Shown here one piece after another: positions 1 to 9,413 of a DNA stretch of 64,000 nucleotides (the stretch's first letter is position 1; each line of letters begins with the position of its first letter). The stretch lies in NCBI GenBank assembly GCA_964351625.1, contig CAYGOV010000004.1, forward strand, positions 124,001 through 188,000, given 5' to 3'. The stretch is from Marinoscillum sp964351625 (GTDB taxonomy: Bacteria > Bacteroidota > Bacteroidia > Cytophagales > Cyclobacteriaceae). A program made the translations under genes and the position numbers. The notes under the pieces were generated by a model that saw nothing but the letters and a program-made list of their open reading frames with translations, was not told the DNA's origin and made no database searches.

Positions 1-616
1 TAAAACCCATTCCAATCACTTTGAAAGCATAAGTTTCTTCAGGTAGAAAACTCGCAGTAAAGAAAGTGTTCTTTACAATTTCGGATTGAATGATCGTACG
101 GGTAAACTGTGTGTCTGGAGCTGGCTTGCTCACATATCTTTTGAAATGATGTGTGCCTTCAAAAACTTTGGCTGCCAGAGTCATGGCTTCAATGTCCAAT
201 TTCGGACCGAAATCTCTAACTAAAGGCGCGGTAAAGGGGTGAGATTTATCTCCAAAAGAAAAGTAGTAGTGATATTCTTTTCGCTTAGCATTTTGAATGA
301 TATTAAATTTATCATCAACAGCCACAATTGATTTGGCTCGAATATCCGAAGGAAGATTAATATTGAGTCGCTTAAGTAACTGCTCAGGAATGATGGGTTC
401 TGATAGGAATAGCTCAAAAGCATAGTCCATGGCTGATACTTTGGCATCTGTGCGGCCGCAACCTAAGGTCCTGAAATCTTCGTGCTTGAGAATGAATAGG
501 AGGGTTTTGTCTATCATTCCATTGATGCTGCGCAAGCCTTCTTGCTTTTGCCAGCCGTGGTATCTAAACCCTAGAAACTCGATCCTTATCAGATAGAAAT
601 ACTTCCATCTCGCCAT
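1..616 (-). CDS. truA: tRNA pseudouridine(38-40) synthase TruA, N-terminal part (cut by window edge)
   Basis: About 205 codons are present from the ATG at 616; the C-terminal part lies beyond the window start. TruA isomerises uridines 38-40 of the tRNA anticodon arm to pseudouridine. The translated frame begins MARWKYFYLIRIEFLGFRYHG, typical of TruA, and contains GCGRTDAKVSA with the catalytic aspartate of the GRTDxxVxA motif; FRTL precedes it. The gene starts one base after the TGA of the upstream dehydrogenase (TGATATG), so the two are probably co-transcribed and translationally coupled. A longer open frame at 220-447 on the same strand is a shadow in another phase. Family identity is sure from the motif; the rest of the gene cannot be judged. 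Confidence 0.9.
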   Translation of the reverse strand, partial: MARWKYFYLIRIEFLGFRYHGWQKQEGLRSINGMIDKTLLFILKHEDFRTLGCGRTDAKVSAMDYAFELFLSEPIIPEQLLKRLNINLPSDIRAKSIVAVDDKFNIIQNAKRKEYHYYFSFGDKSHPFTAPLVRDFGPKLDIEAMTLAAKVFEGTHHFKRYVSKPAPDTQFTRTIIQSEIVKNTFFTASFLPEETYAFKVIGMGF

Positions 617-617
617 A

Positions 618-2159
618 TCACCAGTCGATTGGGAAGTAATCTTTAAGAAACTTGCCGCACCAATGCTTGCCGGTATTGATGCCATCATAAAGTGGATCAA
701 GTACGCGAGCAGCACCATCTACAATATCCAGCGGTGGTTGAAAGTCATGTAGTTCTTCCTTCTTTCGAGATAGTTCTACGGGATCTTCATCTGTCACCCA
801 ACCTGTATCTACGGCATTCATATAGATGCCATCTTTCGCAAAATCAGAAGCGGATGTATGCGTCATCATATTCAAAGCAGCCTTGGCCATATTGGTATGA
901 GGGTGACGGTCTTCTTTGTGGAAGCGATGAAATTTGCCTTCCATTGCTGAGACGTTCACGATGTGCTTCTTTCCGGTGTTATCCTTTCGCATGATATTAG
1001 ACAGCCGATTGCAAAGCACGAAAGGCGCTACAGCATTAACTAACTGTACCTCAACCATTTCAGGTGTTTCAATCTCACCAAGTTTCAATCGCCAACTGTT
1101 CGTTTTACGTAAGTCTACTTGCTGTAGATCTGCATCCAATTTTCCTTCAGGGAAGACTTCTTGACTTACCAGTGAATGATCAAAGCTGTATGGGATTTGA
1201 GAAAGTTTGGCAGAAGCTGTAAGGCCAATACCCACCTCAGGTGACTGCCAAGCCAACGGTAGATTTTTATTTTTTGCGATAGCTTGCCCCGCTACTTCCC
1301 GAATCTGATCTATACAATCTTCGTGATGCCCAAGTAGCTGCCTTGCATTACTCGGGAGATCGGAGAGGGCTTTGCTTTCATTGTCCATCAAATGCTTGTA
1401 GAAGCCAGCCGGGCGCCTTACAGTCTGCGCCGCATTGTTGATGAGTATGTCTAGTCTGTCGAAGTGTGATTCTATATAATTACAAAAAATCTCCACACTA
1501 GGAATATGCCTAAGGTCTAAACCATGGATATGCAATCTGTCGCTCCAATCCTGAAAGTCATCCTCCTTCGCAAACCTCAAAGCCGAATCCACTGGGAATC
1601 GCGTAGTGGCTACCACCGTAGCACCAGCTCGAAGCATCATTAAAGTAATGTGATAACCAATCTTCAATCGCGAACCTGTGACAACAGCCACTTGGCCAGT
1701 GAGATCTGCAGTTTGATATCTTTTTAGATAATTGAACGTTGCACAGTCCATACACATGGAATCATAGAAGTGGTGCACTTCAGTGTAAAGCCGTTTACAT
1801 ACATAGCAGTTTCTGGGGGACTCTAGCTTCAACTTTGGAGTGTTGCCAGCGTGCTCTTCTAGCTGTTTGGGTGCTTCGAAAACCAAGGTTTCTCGCGCAG
1901 ACCGGATACCAGTTAGCTTTCGTGCATGTTTGTCGCGCTCTCTCCGCTTACGCTCTGCAGCCTTTTTGGCATTCTTGCCACGTCTATCAAACTCTTCTCT
2001 ATTCGGTCTGGTAAGTGCACCAGCTGCTTTCATCAAAGCAATGCGTTGATCTTCAGGTAACTCAAACAGCGCATCAGTATTGTCAATCAATCTTTGCAGC
2101 GTGTCGATACAAGCAGATATTTCGGAAGGATGTGGTGTTTGAGAATTGTTCTCAGACAT
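618..2159 (-). CDS. SDR-family oxidoreductase with N-terminal zinc-finger extension
   Basis: A 513-residue protein whose C-terminal two thirds is a short-chain dehydrogenase/reductase Rossmann domain, starting with VAVVTGSRLKIG (glycine motif at 161-168) and including the LINNAA motif. The first 155 residues are atypical: a basic helical stretch (60-80) and two CxxC pairs (Cys118/121 and Cys136/139) that look like a structural zinc site. The usual catalytic YxxxK is TNMAK here (Thr422, Lys426), so the tyrosine is missing. It is nearly twice the length of a classical SDR. I chose the ATG at 2159 over a TTG two codons upstream. It is the first gene of a likely two-gene operon with truA, preceded by a good -7 box. 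Substrate unknown. Confidence 0.85.
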   Translation of the reverse strand: MSENNSQTPHPSEISACIDTLQRLIDNTDALFELPEDQRIALMKAAGALTRPNREEFDRRGKNAKKAAERKRRERDKHARKLTGIRSARETLVFEAPKQLEEHAGNTPKLKLESPRNCYVCKRLYTEVHHFYDSMCMDCATFNYLKRYQTADLTGQVAVVTGSRLKIGYHITLMMLRAGATVVATTRFPVDSALRFAKEDDFQDWSDRLHIHGLDLRHIPSVEIFCNYIESHFDRLDILINNAAQTVRRPAGFYKHLMDNESKALSDLPSNARQLLGHHEDCIDQIREVAGQAIAKNKNLPLAWQSPEVGIGLTASAKLSQIPYSFDHSLVSQEVFPEGKLDADLQQVDLRKTNSWRLKLGEIETPEMVEVQLVNAVAPFVLCNRLSNIMRKDNTGKKHIVNVSAMEGKFHRFHKEDRHPHTNMAKAALNMMTHTSASDFAKDGIYMNAVDTGWVTDEDPVELSRKKEELHDFQPPLDIVDGAARVLDPLYDGINTGKHWCGKFLKDYFPIDW

Positions 2160-2186
2160 TGTCAAAAGCTAAATTGATGTGTTCCG

Positions 2187-2194
2187 CAAAGGTA
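2187..2194 (-). promoter_or_regulatory. Bacteroidota -7 box for the SDR-truA operon
   Basis: Read on the minus strand this is TACCTTTG, a perfect match to the TAnnTTTG -7 element of the Bacteroidota primary sigma factor. It lies 28 bases before the SDR start codon, which suits a short leader. No convincing TTTG -33 element is seen, so the call rests on the -7 box and position. Confidence 0.45.
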
Positions 2195-2321
2195 TATGGC
2201 TTTAATAGATTTAGAGAAATAATCATTTCCAACTATCGCATAAATAGACTTTGACCCAAATAAGAAAGAGTCTCGACAATTTCATTAGTTTTATAAACTA
2301 AGAATAGAAATAAGAATTACT

Positions 2322-2957
2322 ATGAAAGAATCATATGACAAGCTCATAAAGGGAAACGAAGAATGGGTAAAACGTCAATTGGACCTTGATCCTGACTACT
2401 TCAAAAAGCTAGCAAAAGGGCAAACTCCAGAATTTCTTTGGATAGGTTGCTCAGACAGTAGAGTACCAGCAAACGAAATCACAGGAACAGCATCGGGTGA
2501 AATCTTCGTGCATAGAAACATTGCAAATCAAGTAATCCATTCAGATATCAATATGCTCAGCGTACTTCAATATGCCGTGGAGTACTTACATGTAAAGCAT
2601 GTGATCGTATGTGGTCATTATGGCTGTGGTGGCGTGAAAGCTGCGATGGACACAACGCACGTTGGGTTGGTAGGTAGATGGCTTGCCTTTATCAAAGACA
2701 TCTATCAGAACAATTTCAAATTGCTCTCAATGATTAAGGATGATAAAGAGCGTGAGAATAAAATGGTCGAGCTTAATGTGATTGAGCAAGTTCATAATTT
2801 GGCCAAAACATCTATTGTCCAAAAAGCTTGGGCTAACCGTGAACTTGAAATACATGGGTGGGTTTACTCTCTAGAAAAAGGAAAAATCATTGATCTGGAA
2901 TGTAAATACACCAATATCGATCAACTAGAACCAATCTATAGGTTTACAGGACTTTAA
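2322..2957 (+). CDS. can: Beta-class carbonic anhydrase
   Basis: 211 residues, the usual length for a bacterial beta-carbonic anhydrase, interconverting CO2 and bicarbonate in the cytoplasm. Zinc ligands and the gating pair are visible: Cys43 and Asp45 in CSDSRVPA, then His99 and Cys102 in CGHYGCGG. HRNIANQV matches the conserved HRNxAN segment. There is no signal peptide. It stands alone with a strong terminator directly behind. Bicarbonate supply for carboxylases is the ordinary role; a link to the ferredoxin-dependent 2-oxoacid enzymes at the far end of the window would be speculation. Confidence 0.95.
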   Translation: MKESYDKLIKGNEEWVKRQLDLDPDYFKKLAKGQTPEFLWIGCSDSRVPANEITGTASGEIFVHRNIANQVIHSDINMLSVLQYAVEYLHVKHVIVCGHYGCGGVKAAMDTTHVGLVGRWLAFIKDIYQNNFKLLSMIKDDKERENKMVELNVIEQVHNLAKTSIVQKAWANRELEIHGWVYSLEKGKIIDLECKYTNIDQLEPIYRFTGL

Positions 2958-2976
2958 TCCTTTAATCACATTTTAG

Positions 2977-3024
2977 AAAAGCCCTATTTTCAGTTTTAGC
3001 CTGAAAATGGGGCTTTTCTTTTTT
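2977..3024 (+). terminator. Rho-independent terminator after carbonic anhydrase
   Basis: Seventeen-base arms (2977-2993 and 3001-3017) pair fully apart from one T-G wobble, with a seven-base loop and a T-rich run to 3024. The gene on the other side points towards it, so it may also end that transcript, although the T run is weaker in that direction. Confidence 0.85.
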
Positions 3025-3071
3025 GTCACGAACTAGCAATCTTCCTAAAAGTGAACTGGTTACGAATAAGG

Positions 3072-3812
3072 TTATTTATTAGCTAGTGTATAGAAAGCGA
3101 AAAAATGAATCACATTATTCGATTCATATTGAACGCCATTAGGTTTCTCAATTAGCTGCCACATATAACCCAACTCTAGTTTAAGTGCAGAACTGAACTC
3201 ATAACCCAAACCTCCAAAAACCCAATTTTGATCAAATCTATTTAGACCTGCCTCTTTGCTTGAATTTATGAAAAATTCATCGAAAACAATCAGATAGGTT
3301 GTATTGTCAGCTAATTTTCTGGTGCCAGTAATTCGGTACCTGAATCTACTGCTTTGCACTGATCCATCTATTTCATAACTGCCGTCTGGTTGTTGATCAG
3401 CTTGTCCTATCCAGCGCTCTTCTAGTCTATATCTATGTGAGAATTTCACACGTTCTATTTCATGATTTAGTGTAGCCTGAACCCAGAGATTATTCTCAGG
3501 CGTTTTTATTTTTATAGGTTGATCACCGTAAGGATAACTCACCACATGAGTGTAACCCACATGAAATCTCAATGCCGGACTGACAGCATAACTGATGGAC
3601 GGACGTATAATTATTTGTTTATCATCTGCTAAGAATGAGGTTCTCCTCAGGTGTAATTCATTTTCAAATCGCCAATGTTCACCCATGTTAAATCTGGTGA
3701 CATTTAAAAACCACATATCATTATTTCTGGCCGTCTCACTAGACTGAGCAATGGTTGTCACGGAGGTAATTAATAGGAGAGCGAATACGGTTAATCTGAA
3801 ATTAGTATTCAT
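3072..3812 (-). CDS. DUF2490 family outer-membrane beta-barrel-like protein
   Basis: 246 residues with a cleavable signal peptide (MNTNFRLTVFALLLITSVTTIAQ). The mature part alternates short amphipathic strands (for example FENELHLRRT, FRYRITGTRKL, LELGYMWQLI) and ends in an aromatic residue-rich strand, as in small outer-membrane barrels. The pattern, with NDMWFLNVTRF near the start and a closing LGYEFSSALKLELGYMWQ segment, agrees with the DUF2490 family common in Bacteroidota, whose function is unknown. It is transcribed alone and converges on the carbonic anhydrase gene. No function is assigned. Confidence 0.7.
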   Translation of the reverse strand: MNTNFRLTVFALLLITSVTTIAQSSETARNNDMWFLNVTRFNMGEHWRFENELHLRRTSFLADDKQIIIRPSISYAVSPALRFHVGYTHVVSYPYGDQPIKIKTPENNLWVQATLNHEIERVKFSHRYRLEERWIGQADQQPDGSYEIDGSVQSSRFRYRITGTRKLADNTTYLIVFDEFFINSSKEAGLNRFDQNWVFGGLGYEFSSALKLELGYMWQLIEKPNGVQYESNNVIHFFAFYTLANK

Positions 3813-3927
3813 TTAAAAAGATGAAAAATTCATTTTAGAAGTTGTCTAAATTAATTGGGTGAAATCACACACTCATACGTGTAATTGGTATTTAAGATGA
3901 TGCAAATGAAGTTTTATTTTTCGTAAC

Positions 3928-3961
3928 AAAAAAAGCCATCCTGCAACGCAAGATGGCTTTT
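3928..3961 (-). terminator. Rho-independent terminator ending the efflux operon
   Basis: On the minus strand, ten-base arms AAAAGCCATC / GATGGCTTTT with an eleven-base loop are followed by seven T residues. It sits just behind the stop of the four-helix protein gene and closes the RND operon. Confidence 0.8.
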
Positions 3962-3984
3962 CAAAAATGGGGTTCACTCAACTA

Positions 3985-4668
3985 TCAAGCATCAGAATGT
4001 TTTAAAATCTTGCTGTACTGAGTGGTGATAAATTCCTCTATGGCTTCTAAGAAATCATCTAATTCCATTTTGTCAATATCAATAACTACTTGTTGGCCAT
4101 CCTTTAAAGTGATCTCTAGCTTTTGAAGAAATTTGCTATCGTCCTTAATAATTCTCAGACTTTCTATACTTGCCAAGGGCATATTGCCTTCTTTTTCATT
4201 GTCCTTGTAGGCAATCAATTTATCCGTCAATTTCAAGAAATCCTTGTAATTGTGCAGTCCAGTGACAAGTTTCCCTGCCACAGGAGCCAGAATACAGATA
4301 GCTGCCCATAGAGCAAAACGAATCGGATTGATTTCGTAAGTCAAGTACAGGAAAGTGAATGAAGCCGGAATTGTAAGATAGATCAGCAATTGCAGCTTAA
4401 TCTTGGTACTATGATTTCTGAAAATCACACCGCCTTCAGTCTCCTTGATCTTAGTAGGGAAGAGGAACTCTTCCACAAGGATCAATACTGTAATCAATAC
4501 CGATATGCTAGCAAGAGCCATTCCTAGATAGATACTTGGCACCATCTCCTTGCCACCCAAAGGAACTATGAAGAGCATTCGGGAGAGAAAAAAGGATACA
4601 AATAATATCAGTAATAGCAGCCCTATGCTTACCTCCAAAGGGTAGGCTTTTCGAATTACCTTTTTCAT
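3985..4668 (-). CDS. Four-helix membrane protein with cytoplasmic C-terminal domain, last gene of the RND operon
   Basis: 227 residues, family not recognised. Hydrophobic segments are at about 12-34, 44-68, 90-110 and 115-137, arranged as two hairpins, followed by a soluble 85-residue tail (IESLRIIKDDSKFLQKLEI, then LKDGQQVVIDIDKMELDDF) that resembles the strand-rich PH-like tails of small membrane proteins. The gene starts 46 bases after the TolC-type gene on the same strand, and the terminator behind it suggests it is the end of the same transcript. An accessory role in the efflux system is an inference from position only. Confidence 0.6.
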   Translation of the reverse strand: MKKVIRKAYPLEVSIGLLLLILFVSFFLSRMLFIVPLGGKEMVPSIYLGMALASISVLITVLILVEEFLFPTKIKETEGGVIFRNHSTKIKLQLLIYLTIPASFTFLYLTYEINPIRFALWAAICILAPVAGKLVTGLHNYKDFLKLTDKLIAYKDNEKEGNMPLASIESLRIIKDDSKFLQKLEITLKDGQQVVIDIDKMELDDFLEAIEEFITTQYSKILKHSDA

Positions 4669-4714
4669 AGAGCTAGTTCTTTAAAATGTTTAAAAATATC
4701 TATTGGTCTCCTCA

Positions 4715-6148
4715 TTATTTCCAGCCTCCTCCAAGCGCACGGTATAGATTTACACTGGTATTCATCTGCTGCATCTTGGTTTCGATCAATTCAAATCGAG
4801 AATCCAATGCTTCACGCTGAGTCAATAAAACTTCCATATAGTCAGCTCTTGCAGATTTGAAGAGATTGTTGGAGATTTCTATTGATTCGGTAAGTGCTTG
4901 TACTTGCTGTGTTTTCAACTCATAGCTACTTGCCAGATTTTGGAATTTGGCCAATTGGTTAGCTACTTCTAGATAAGCATTGATCAACGTTTGTTCGTAA
5001 TTATAAACCGTCTGTATCTGGGTAGCATTTGCATTGAAATATGCCGCCTTGATCGCATTTCTGTTAAGAAGAGGAGCAGCGATTTCACCAGCCATCCCAT
5101 ACAGCAAAGACTCAGGTGCTTTTAGGAAATAACCTGCGTTGTAAGCCTGAAAGCCAACATCAGCAGAGAGTCCAAGAGAAGGGTAGAACCTAGCCTTAGC
5201 AACTCGTAGGTCTAGTTTCGCAGCAGATAAATCCAACTCCGCTTGTCTGACGTCTGGTCTGTTTTCCAAAAGCTGTGATGGGATGCCTTCCTTCACTACC
5301 ATTGGAACTATCGCCTCAAACGCATCTGAATCACGCTGAATAGTCTGTGGGTACCTACCCAAAAGCATATTCAACTTGTTTTCAGTCTCTATGATTTGCT
5401 GCTGAATGCCAAACTGCAAACTCTTCGTATAGTAAACCTGCCCTTGAAACCTTCTGACAGCTAATTCAGTAACCCTAGCTGATTCCTTCTGAAGTTTTAC
5501 AATTTCCAGCGCACTACTTTGTAGCCCTATGTTTTGCTTCAAAATAGACAATTGGTTGTCCAAAGCGAGCAGTTCATAGTAGGAGTTAGCTATCTCAGCG
5601 ACAAGGTTTGTGACCATGAAATTCTTACCTTCAATAGAAGCCAAATATTTCATATAAGCCGACTGCTTGGCATTGCGAAGCTTCTTCCAAATATCGACTT
5701 CCCAAGTAGCATTCAGCCCTAACATGTAGTCTCCCAGTGGTTCGGGAAATTCTACACCAGGTCTGATATTATTATTTGCTTCTAGTGCTCCATTGCGAGT
5801 GTATCTTCCCACTTTGTCTATACCAATCCCAGCGCCTACACCCACTTGAGGTATGTATTCGCCTTTGCGAGCCATCACTTCGTTTTTAGAGATTTCTATC
5901 TCTTGAAGCATGATGTTGAGCTCTTGGTTGTTTTTCAAAGCTGTATCTATCAGCGCTATGAGGTTTTGATCATTGAAATAATCTGACCAAACCACTGCTA
6001 CAGTATTTACTGTGTCTTTGGAACCACCGAAACTTTCCGGAGTGGTAGTATTTACCGTTTTTGTCACATTCAAATCTGGTGTACATGCAGTCATGAAAAA
6101 CACAAAACTGACTACCCCAAAGATTTTTGCTATTGCTATTTTACTCAT
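4715..6148 (-). CDS. TolC/NodT-type outer-membrane efflux lipoprotein
   Basis: 477 residues. The N-terminus carries a lipoprotein signal with the lipobox FMTAC (Cys22), as expected for NodT/OprM-like outer-membrane factors. The body holds two OEP repeats with long alpha-helical, heptad-like stretches (for example LLENRPDVRQAELDLSAAK) typical of the periplasmic tunnel. It forms the outer-membrane exit duct of the tripartite RND pump. Its ATG overlaps the end of the pump gene by eight bases, so the two are translationally coupled. Cargo cannot be told from the sequence. Confidence 0.93.
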   Translation of the reverse strand: MSKIAIAKIFGVVSFVFFMTACTPDLNVTKTVNTTTPESFGGSKDTVNTVAVVWSDYFNDQNLIALIDTALKNNQELNIMLQEIEISKNEVMARKGEYIPQVGVGAGIGIDKVGRYTRNGALEANNNIRPGVEFPEPLGDYMLGLNATWEVDIWKKLRNAKQSAYMKYLASIEGKNFMVTNLVAEIANSYYELLALDNQLSILKQNIGLQSSALEIVKLQKESARVTELAVRRFQGQVYYTKSLQFGIQQQIIETENKLNMLLGRYPQTIQRDSDAFEAIVPMVVKEGIPSQLLENRPDVRQAELDLSAAKLDLRVAKARFYPSLGLSADVGFQAYNAGYFLKAPESLLYGMAGEIAAPLLNRNAIKAAYFNANATQIQTVYNYEQTLINAYLEVANQLAKFQNLASSYELKTQQVQALTESIEISNNLFKSARADYMEVLLTQREALDSRFELIETKMQQMNTSVNLYRALGGGWK

Positions 6149-9100
6149 CGTCTTTTCTTTTTTGCTCTTTTAACTCGTCAGCTTTTCTCTTTTGTAATTC
6201 TTCCATCATTTGCGCTTGATCTTGAGTTACTTGTACAAATTCTTCCGACCATGGTTCTTGATGTTCATCATGAATCAAATTGCGACCTTCAGCCAACTTA
6301 CCAAATACATAATACAAGCCAGGGATAACCAATACGCCGAAAAGGGTACCGAAAACCATTCCACCCATTGCAGAAGATCCGATCGTCTTATTACCTACAG
6401 CACCAGCTCCATGAGAAAGTACCAGTGGAATCAACCCTGCGATAAATGCGAAAGAGGTCATCAAAATAGGCCTAAACCTTACTTTAGCACCTTCAATTGC
6501 CGCATCAAAGATGGTAGCGCCTTGACTGTGCTTTTGCACCGCGAACTCCACGATCAAAACCGCATTTTTACCAAGCAAACCAACTAGCATAATCAATCCG
6601 ACCTGTGCATAGACATCATTGGCTAAGCCCATTGCTTGTAACATGACAAACGATCCGAAAATACCGACAGGCAAAGACAAGATCACTGCAAGCGGTAATA
6701 GGAAACTCTCATACTGTGCAGCCAAAACCAGATAAACGAAGATTAGTACTACTATGAAAATGTAAATCGCCTCGTTTCCTCGACCAGCTTCATCATAGGA
6801 AAGATCTTCCCAGGCTATATCGTAACCTCTTGGTAATGTCTCCGCAGCAACTTCACGAATTGCAGCAATGGCATCTCCTGTGGTAAATCCCTCGCCCGGC
6901 AAACCTCTTATTGAGGCGGAGTTGTAAAGGTTGTATCTCGTGATTTCATTAGGACCTTGTTTCTTCGTTATTTTCATAAATGAAGAGTAAGGGACCATTT
7001 CACCATGATCGTTTTTCACAAACAGTGCCTCTAGATCAGAAGGATATCTTCTATACTCCGGACCTGCTTGCACATATACTTTGAAAAATCTACCGAACCT
7101 GATGAAACCCTGCTCGTAGGTACTACCGATCATGATGTTGAGATTCTCGATAGCCTTACCGATTGTTACGCCTTTTTGCATGGCCACCTGATTATCGATT
7201 TCCAGTTCATACTGTGGATAATTGGCAGCAAAAAAGGTAAATAGACCAGTCATTTCTTCGCGCTTGCGCAATGCATCCATGAAGTTGTTATTGATCCTTT
7301 CAAACTCATGATAATCAGTAGAATTGGTTTTATCCAAAAGTCTCATAGAAAATCCACCAGAAGAACCAAAACCAGGTACTGCTGGCGGCTCGAAATATTC
7401 AATAACCGCTCCCAGTTCTTTGGTTTTCTCTTCCAACTCTTCCATAATCTCATGTACAGAATGCTCTCGTTCTGACCAAGTTTTTAAGTTGATAAGACAA
7501 GTACCAGCGTTCGAACCACGACCTTCCGTCATGATCTCATAGCCCGCAAGTGCTGAAACTGATTCGATTCCATCTATTTCTTCGCAAATCCTCTGTAATT
7601 CCAATGCTACATGATTGGTACGCTCTAGCGTAGCACCAGGAGGTGTTTGAATGATTGCATAAATTGTTCCCTGATCCTCATTTGGTATAAAGCCAGAAGG
7701 CAAAATTTGACTCTCAAAGTAGATTCCTGCACTAAAGGCTGCTAGAACCCCGAAAGTCACTACACGTCTATTTACAATCAGCCTCAATAAGCCGACGTAT
7801 TTACCTGTGACCTTTTCAAATCCATTATTAAAGCCATCTAGTGCTTTGTTCAGAATGGATTTCTTTTTTGGTTGTCCATGCGTATTTTTCAATAGCATCG
7901 CGCAGAGAACTGGGGTAAGGGTAAGCGCCACAATCGCTGATAAGATGATCGAACTGGCCATGGTAATGGAGAACTGCCTATAAAATGTACCTACGGGACC
8001 AGGCATGAATGCAATTGGTATAAATACTGACACCATTACCAAAGTGATGGCGATGATGGCGCCACTAATTTCGCCCATTACTTCTTTCACAGCTACATAC
8101 GGTGTGAGGTTCTTCTCATGCATTTTCGCATGAACAGCTTCCACCACTACGATCGCATCATCCACCACAATCCCAATCGCCAGCACAAGGGCAAAAAGTG
8201 TAATCAAGTTGATGGAAAGCCCGAATATCTGTAGGATAAAGAATGTACCTACTAGTGATACAGGTACAGCAATAATGGGTATCAACGTAGAACGCCAATC
8301 GCCTAGAAATAAGAACACAACCAGTGCCACCAAGATAAAGGCATCACGAAGGGTATGCGTCACTTGCTCAATAGATGCATCTAAGAAGTTAGAAACATCA
8401 TAACTGATCTTATAGTCCATACCAGGAGGGAAGTTCTCTTCCATCTCTTCCAGTTTGGATTTAACTTCTGCGATTACATCCGACGCATTACTTCCAACAG
8501 TTTGTTTCAATACAATAGAAGCTGCCGGATAACCATCTAGGTTGGAGTAGATATCAAAGAACTCACTACCTAATTCTACTTCAGCGATATCTTTGAGTCT
8601 AATTATTTCACCTTCTTCATTTTCCCTGATGATGATGTTTTCATATTGCTCTGGCTTGTTATAGCGCTCTTGATAGGTCAGCACATATTCAAGTGATTGA
8701 GCTTGCTTACCTGAGCTTTGTCCCAATCTACCTGGACGACCTATGATGCTTTGCTCAAGCATAGATTCCATAACCTCCTCCGCAGAGATTCTATATGCAC
8801 GCATTCTGTCTGGCTTTAGCCAAATACGCATCGCAAACTGACGGCTACCTAGTATCTGAGCTCGTGCGATACCCTTAACCCTTTGGATTTCGGGTATCAT
8901 ACTTACGTTAGCATAGTTGTAAAGGAATTTTTCATCATCGTCCTTATTGGTACTGTAGAGGTTGACGTACATCAACATACTTGGCTGAATAGGAGTGATG
9001 ATAACCCCTTCTCGCTGCACTAGTGGTGGGAGTAAAGGCATTACTTGATCCACGCGCGTTTTTACTTGAACAACCGCTTGGTTAGGATCTGTACCCGGTT

Positions 9101-9386
9101 CGAAGATGATTCGAATCGTGGCTTCACCAGCACTGGTAGCATCAGAGGCAATGTATCGCATGCCTTGTACACCATTTATTGCTTGCTCCAATGGAATAAG
9201 CGTGGAATTCACCAATACCTCAGCACTTGATCCCGGATAGGCAATGAAAATATTCACTGTCGTAGGAGCGATTGACGGAAACTGAGAGATAGGTAGTGTC
9301 TTGATAGCTAGCGATCCAACAAAAAGAATCACTACTGATATCACAATGGCCAACACTGGCCGATGTATTATTCTACTTAAAAACAT
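6141..9386 (-). CDS. RND multidrug efflux pump inner-membrane permease (HAE1/AcrB type)
   Basis: 1081 residues, the normal size for an HAE1-family proton-driven pump. It has TM1 at the very N-terminus (SRIIHRPVLAIVISVVILFV), two large periplasmic loops, and the proton-relay aspartate pair in TM4 (AIGIVVDDAIVVVEAV), equivalent to AcrB Asp407/Asp408. The second half repeats the fold (GLLGKNAVLIVEFA). A charged C-terminal tail rich in Lys and Glu follows the last helix. The first periplasmic loop carries hydrophobic-pump rather than heavy-metal (CusA) features. It works with the adaptor upstream and TolC-type channel downstream. Confidence 0.95.
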   Translation of the reverse strand: MFLSRIIHRPVLAIVISVVILFVGSLAIKTLPISQFPSIAPTTVNIFIAYPGSSAEVLVNSTLIPLEQAINGVQGMRYIASDATSAGEATIRIIFEPGTDPNQAVVQVKTRVDQVMPLLPPLVQREGVIITPIQPSMLMYVNLYSTNKDDDEKFLYNYANVSMIPEIQRVKGIARAQILGSRQFAMRIWLKPDRMRAYRISAEEVMESMLEQSIIGRPGRLGQSSGKQAQSLEYVLTYQERYNKPEQYENIIIRENEEGEIIRLKDIAEVELGSEFFDIYSNLDGYPAASIVLKQTVGSNASDVIAEVKSKLEEMEENFPPGMDYKISYDVSNFLDASIEQVTHTLRDAFILVALVVFLFLGDWRSTLIPIIAVPVSLVGTFFILQIFGLSINLITLFALVLAIGIVVDDAIVVVEAVHAKMHEKNLTPYVAVKEVMGEISGAIIAITLVMVSVFIPIAFMPGPVGTFYRQFSITMASSIILSAIVALTLTPVLCAMLLKNTHGQPKKKSILNKALDGFNNGFEKVTGKYVGLLRLIVNRRVVTFGVLAAFSAGIYFESQILPSGFIPNEDQGTIYAIIQTPPGATLERTNHVALELQRICEEIDGIESVSALAGYEIMTEGRGSNAGTCLINLKTWSEREHSVHEIMEELEEKTKELGAVIEYFEPPAVPGFGSSGGFSMRLLDKTNSTDYHEFERINNNFMDALRKREEMTGLFTFFAANYPQYELEIDNQVAMQKGVTIGKAIENLNIMIGSTYEQGFIRFGRFFKVYVQAGPEYRRYPSDLEALFVKNDHGEMVPYSSFMKITKKQGPNEITRYNLYNSASIRGLPGEGFTTGDAIAAIREVAAETLPRGYDIAWEDLSYDEAGRGNEAIYIFIVVLIFVYLVLAAQYESFLLPLAVILSLPVGIFGSFVMLQAMGLANDVYAQVGLIMLVGLLGKNAVLIVEFAVQKHSQGATIFDAAIEGAKVRFRPILMTSFAFIAGLIPLVLSHGAGAVGNKTIGSSAMGGMVFGTLFGVLVIPGLYYVFGKLAEGRNLIHDEHQEPWSEEFVQVTQDQAQMMEELQKRKADELKEQKRKDDE

Positions 9387-9413
9387 GTTTTCTGCTAATT
9401 AGAGGTGAAAGGA

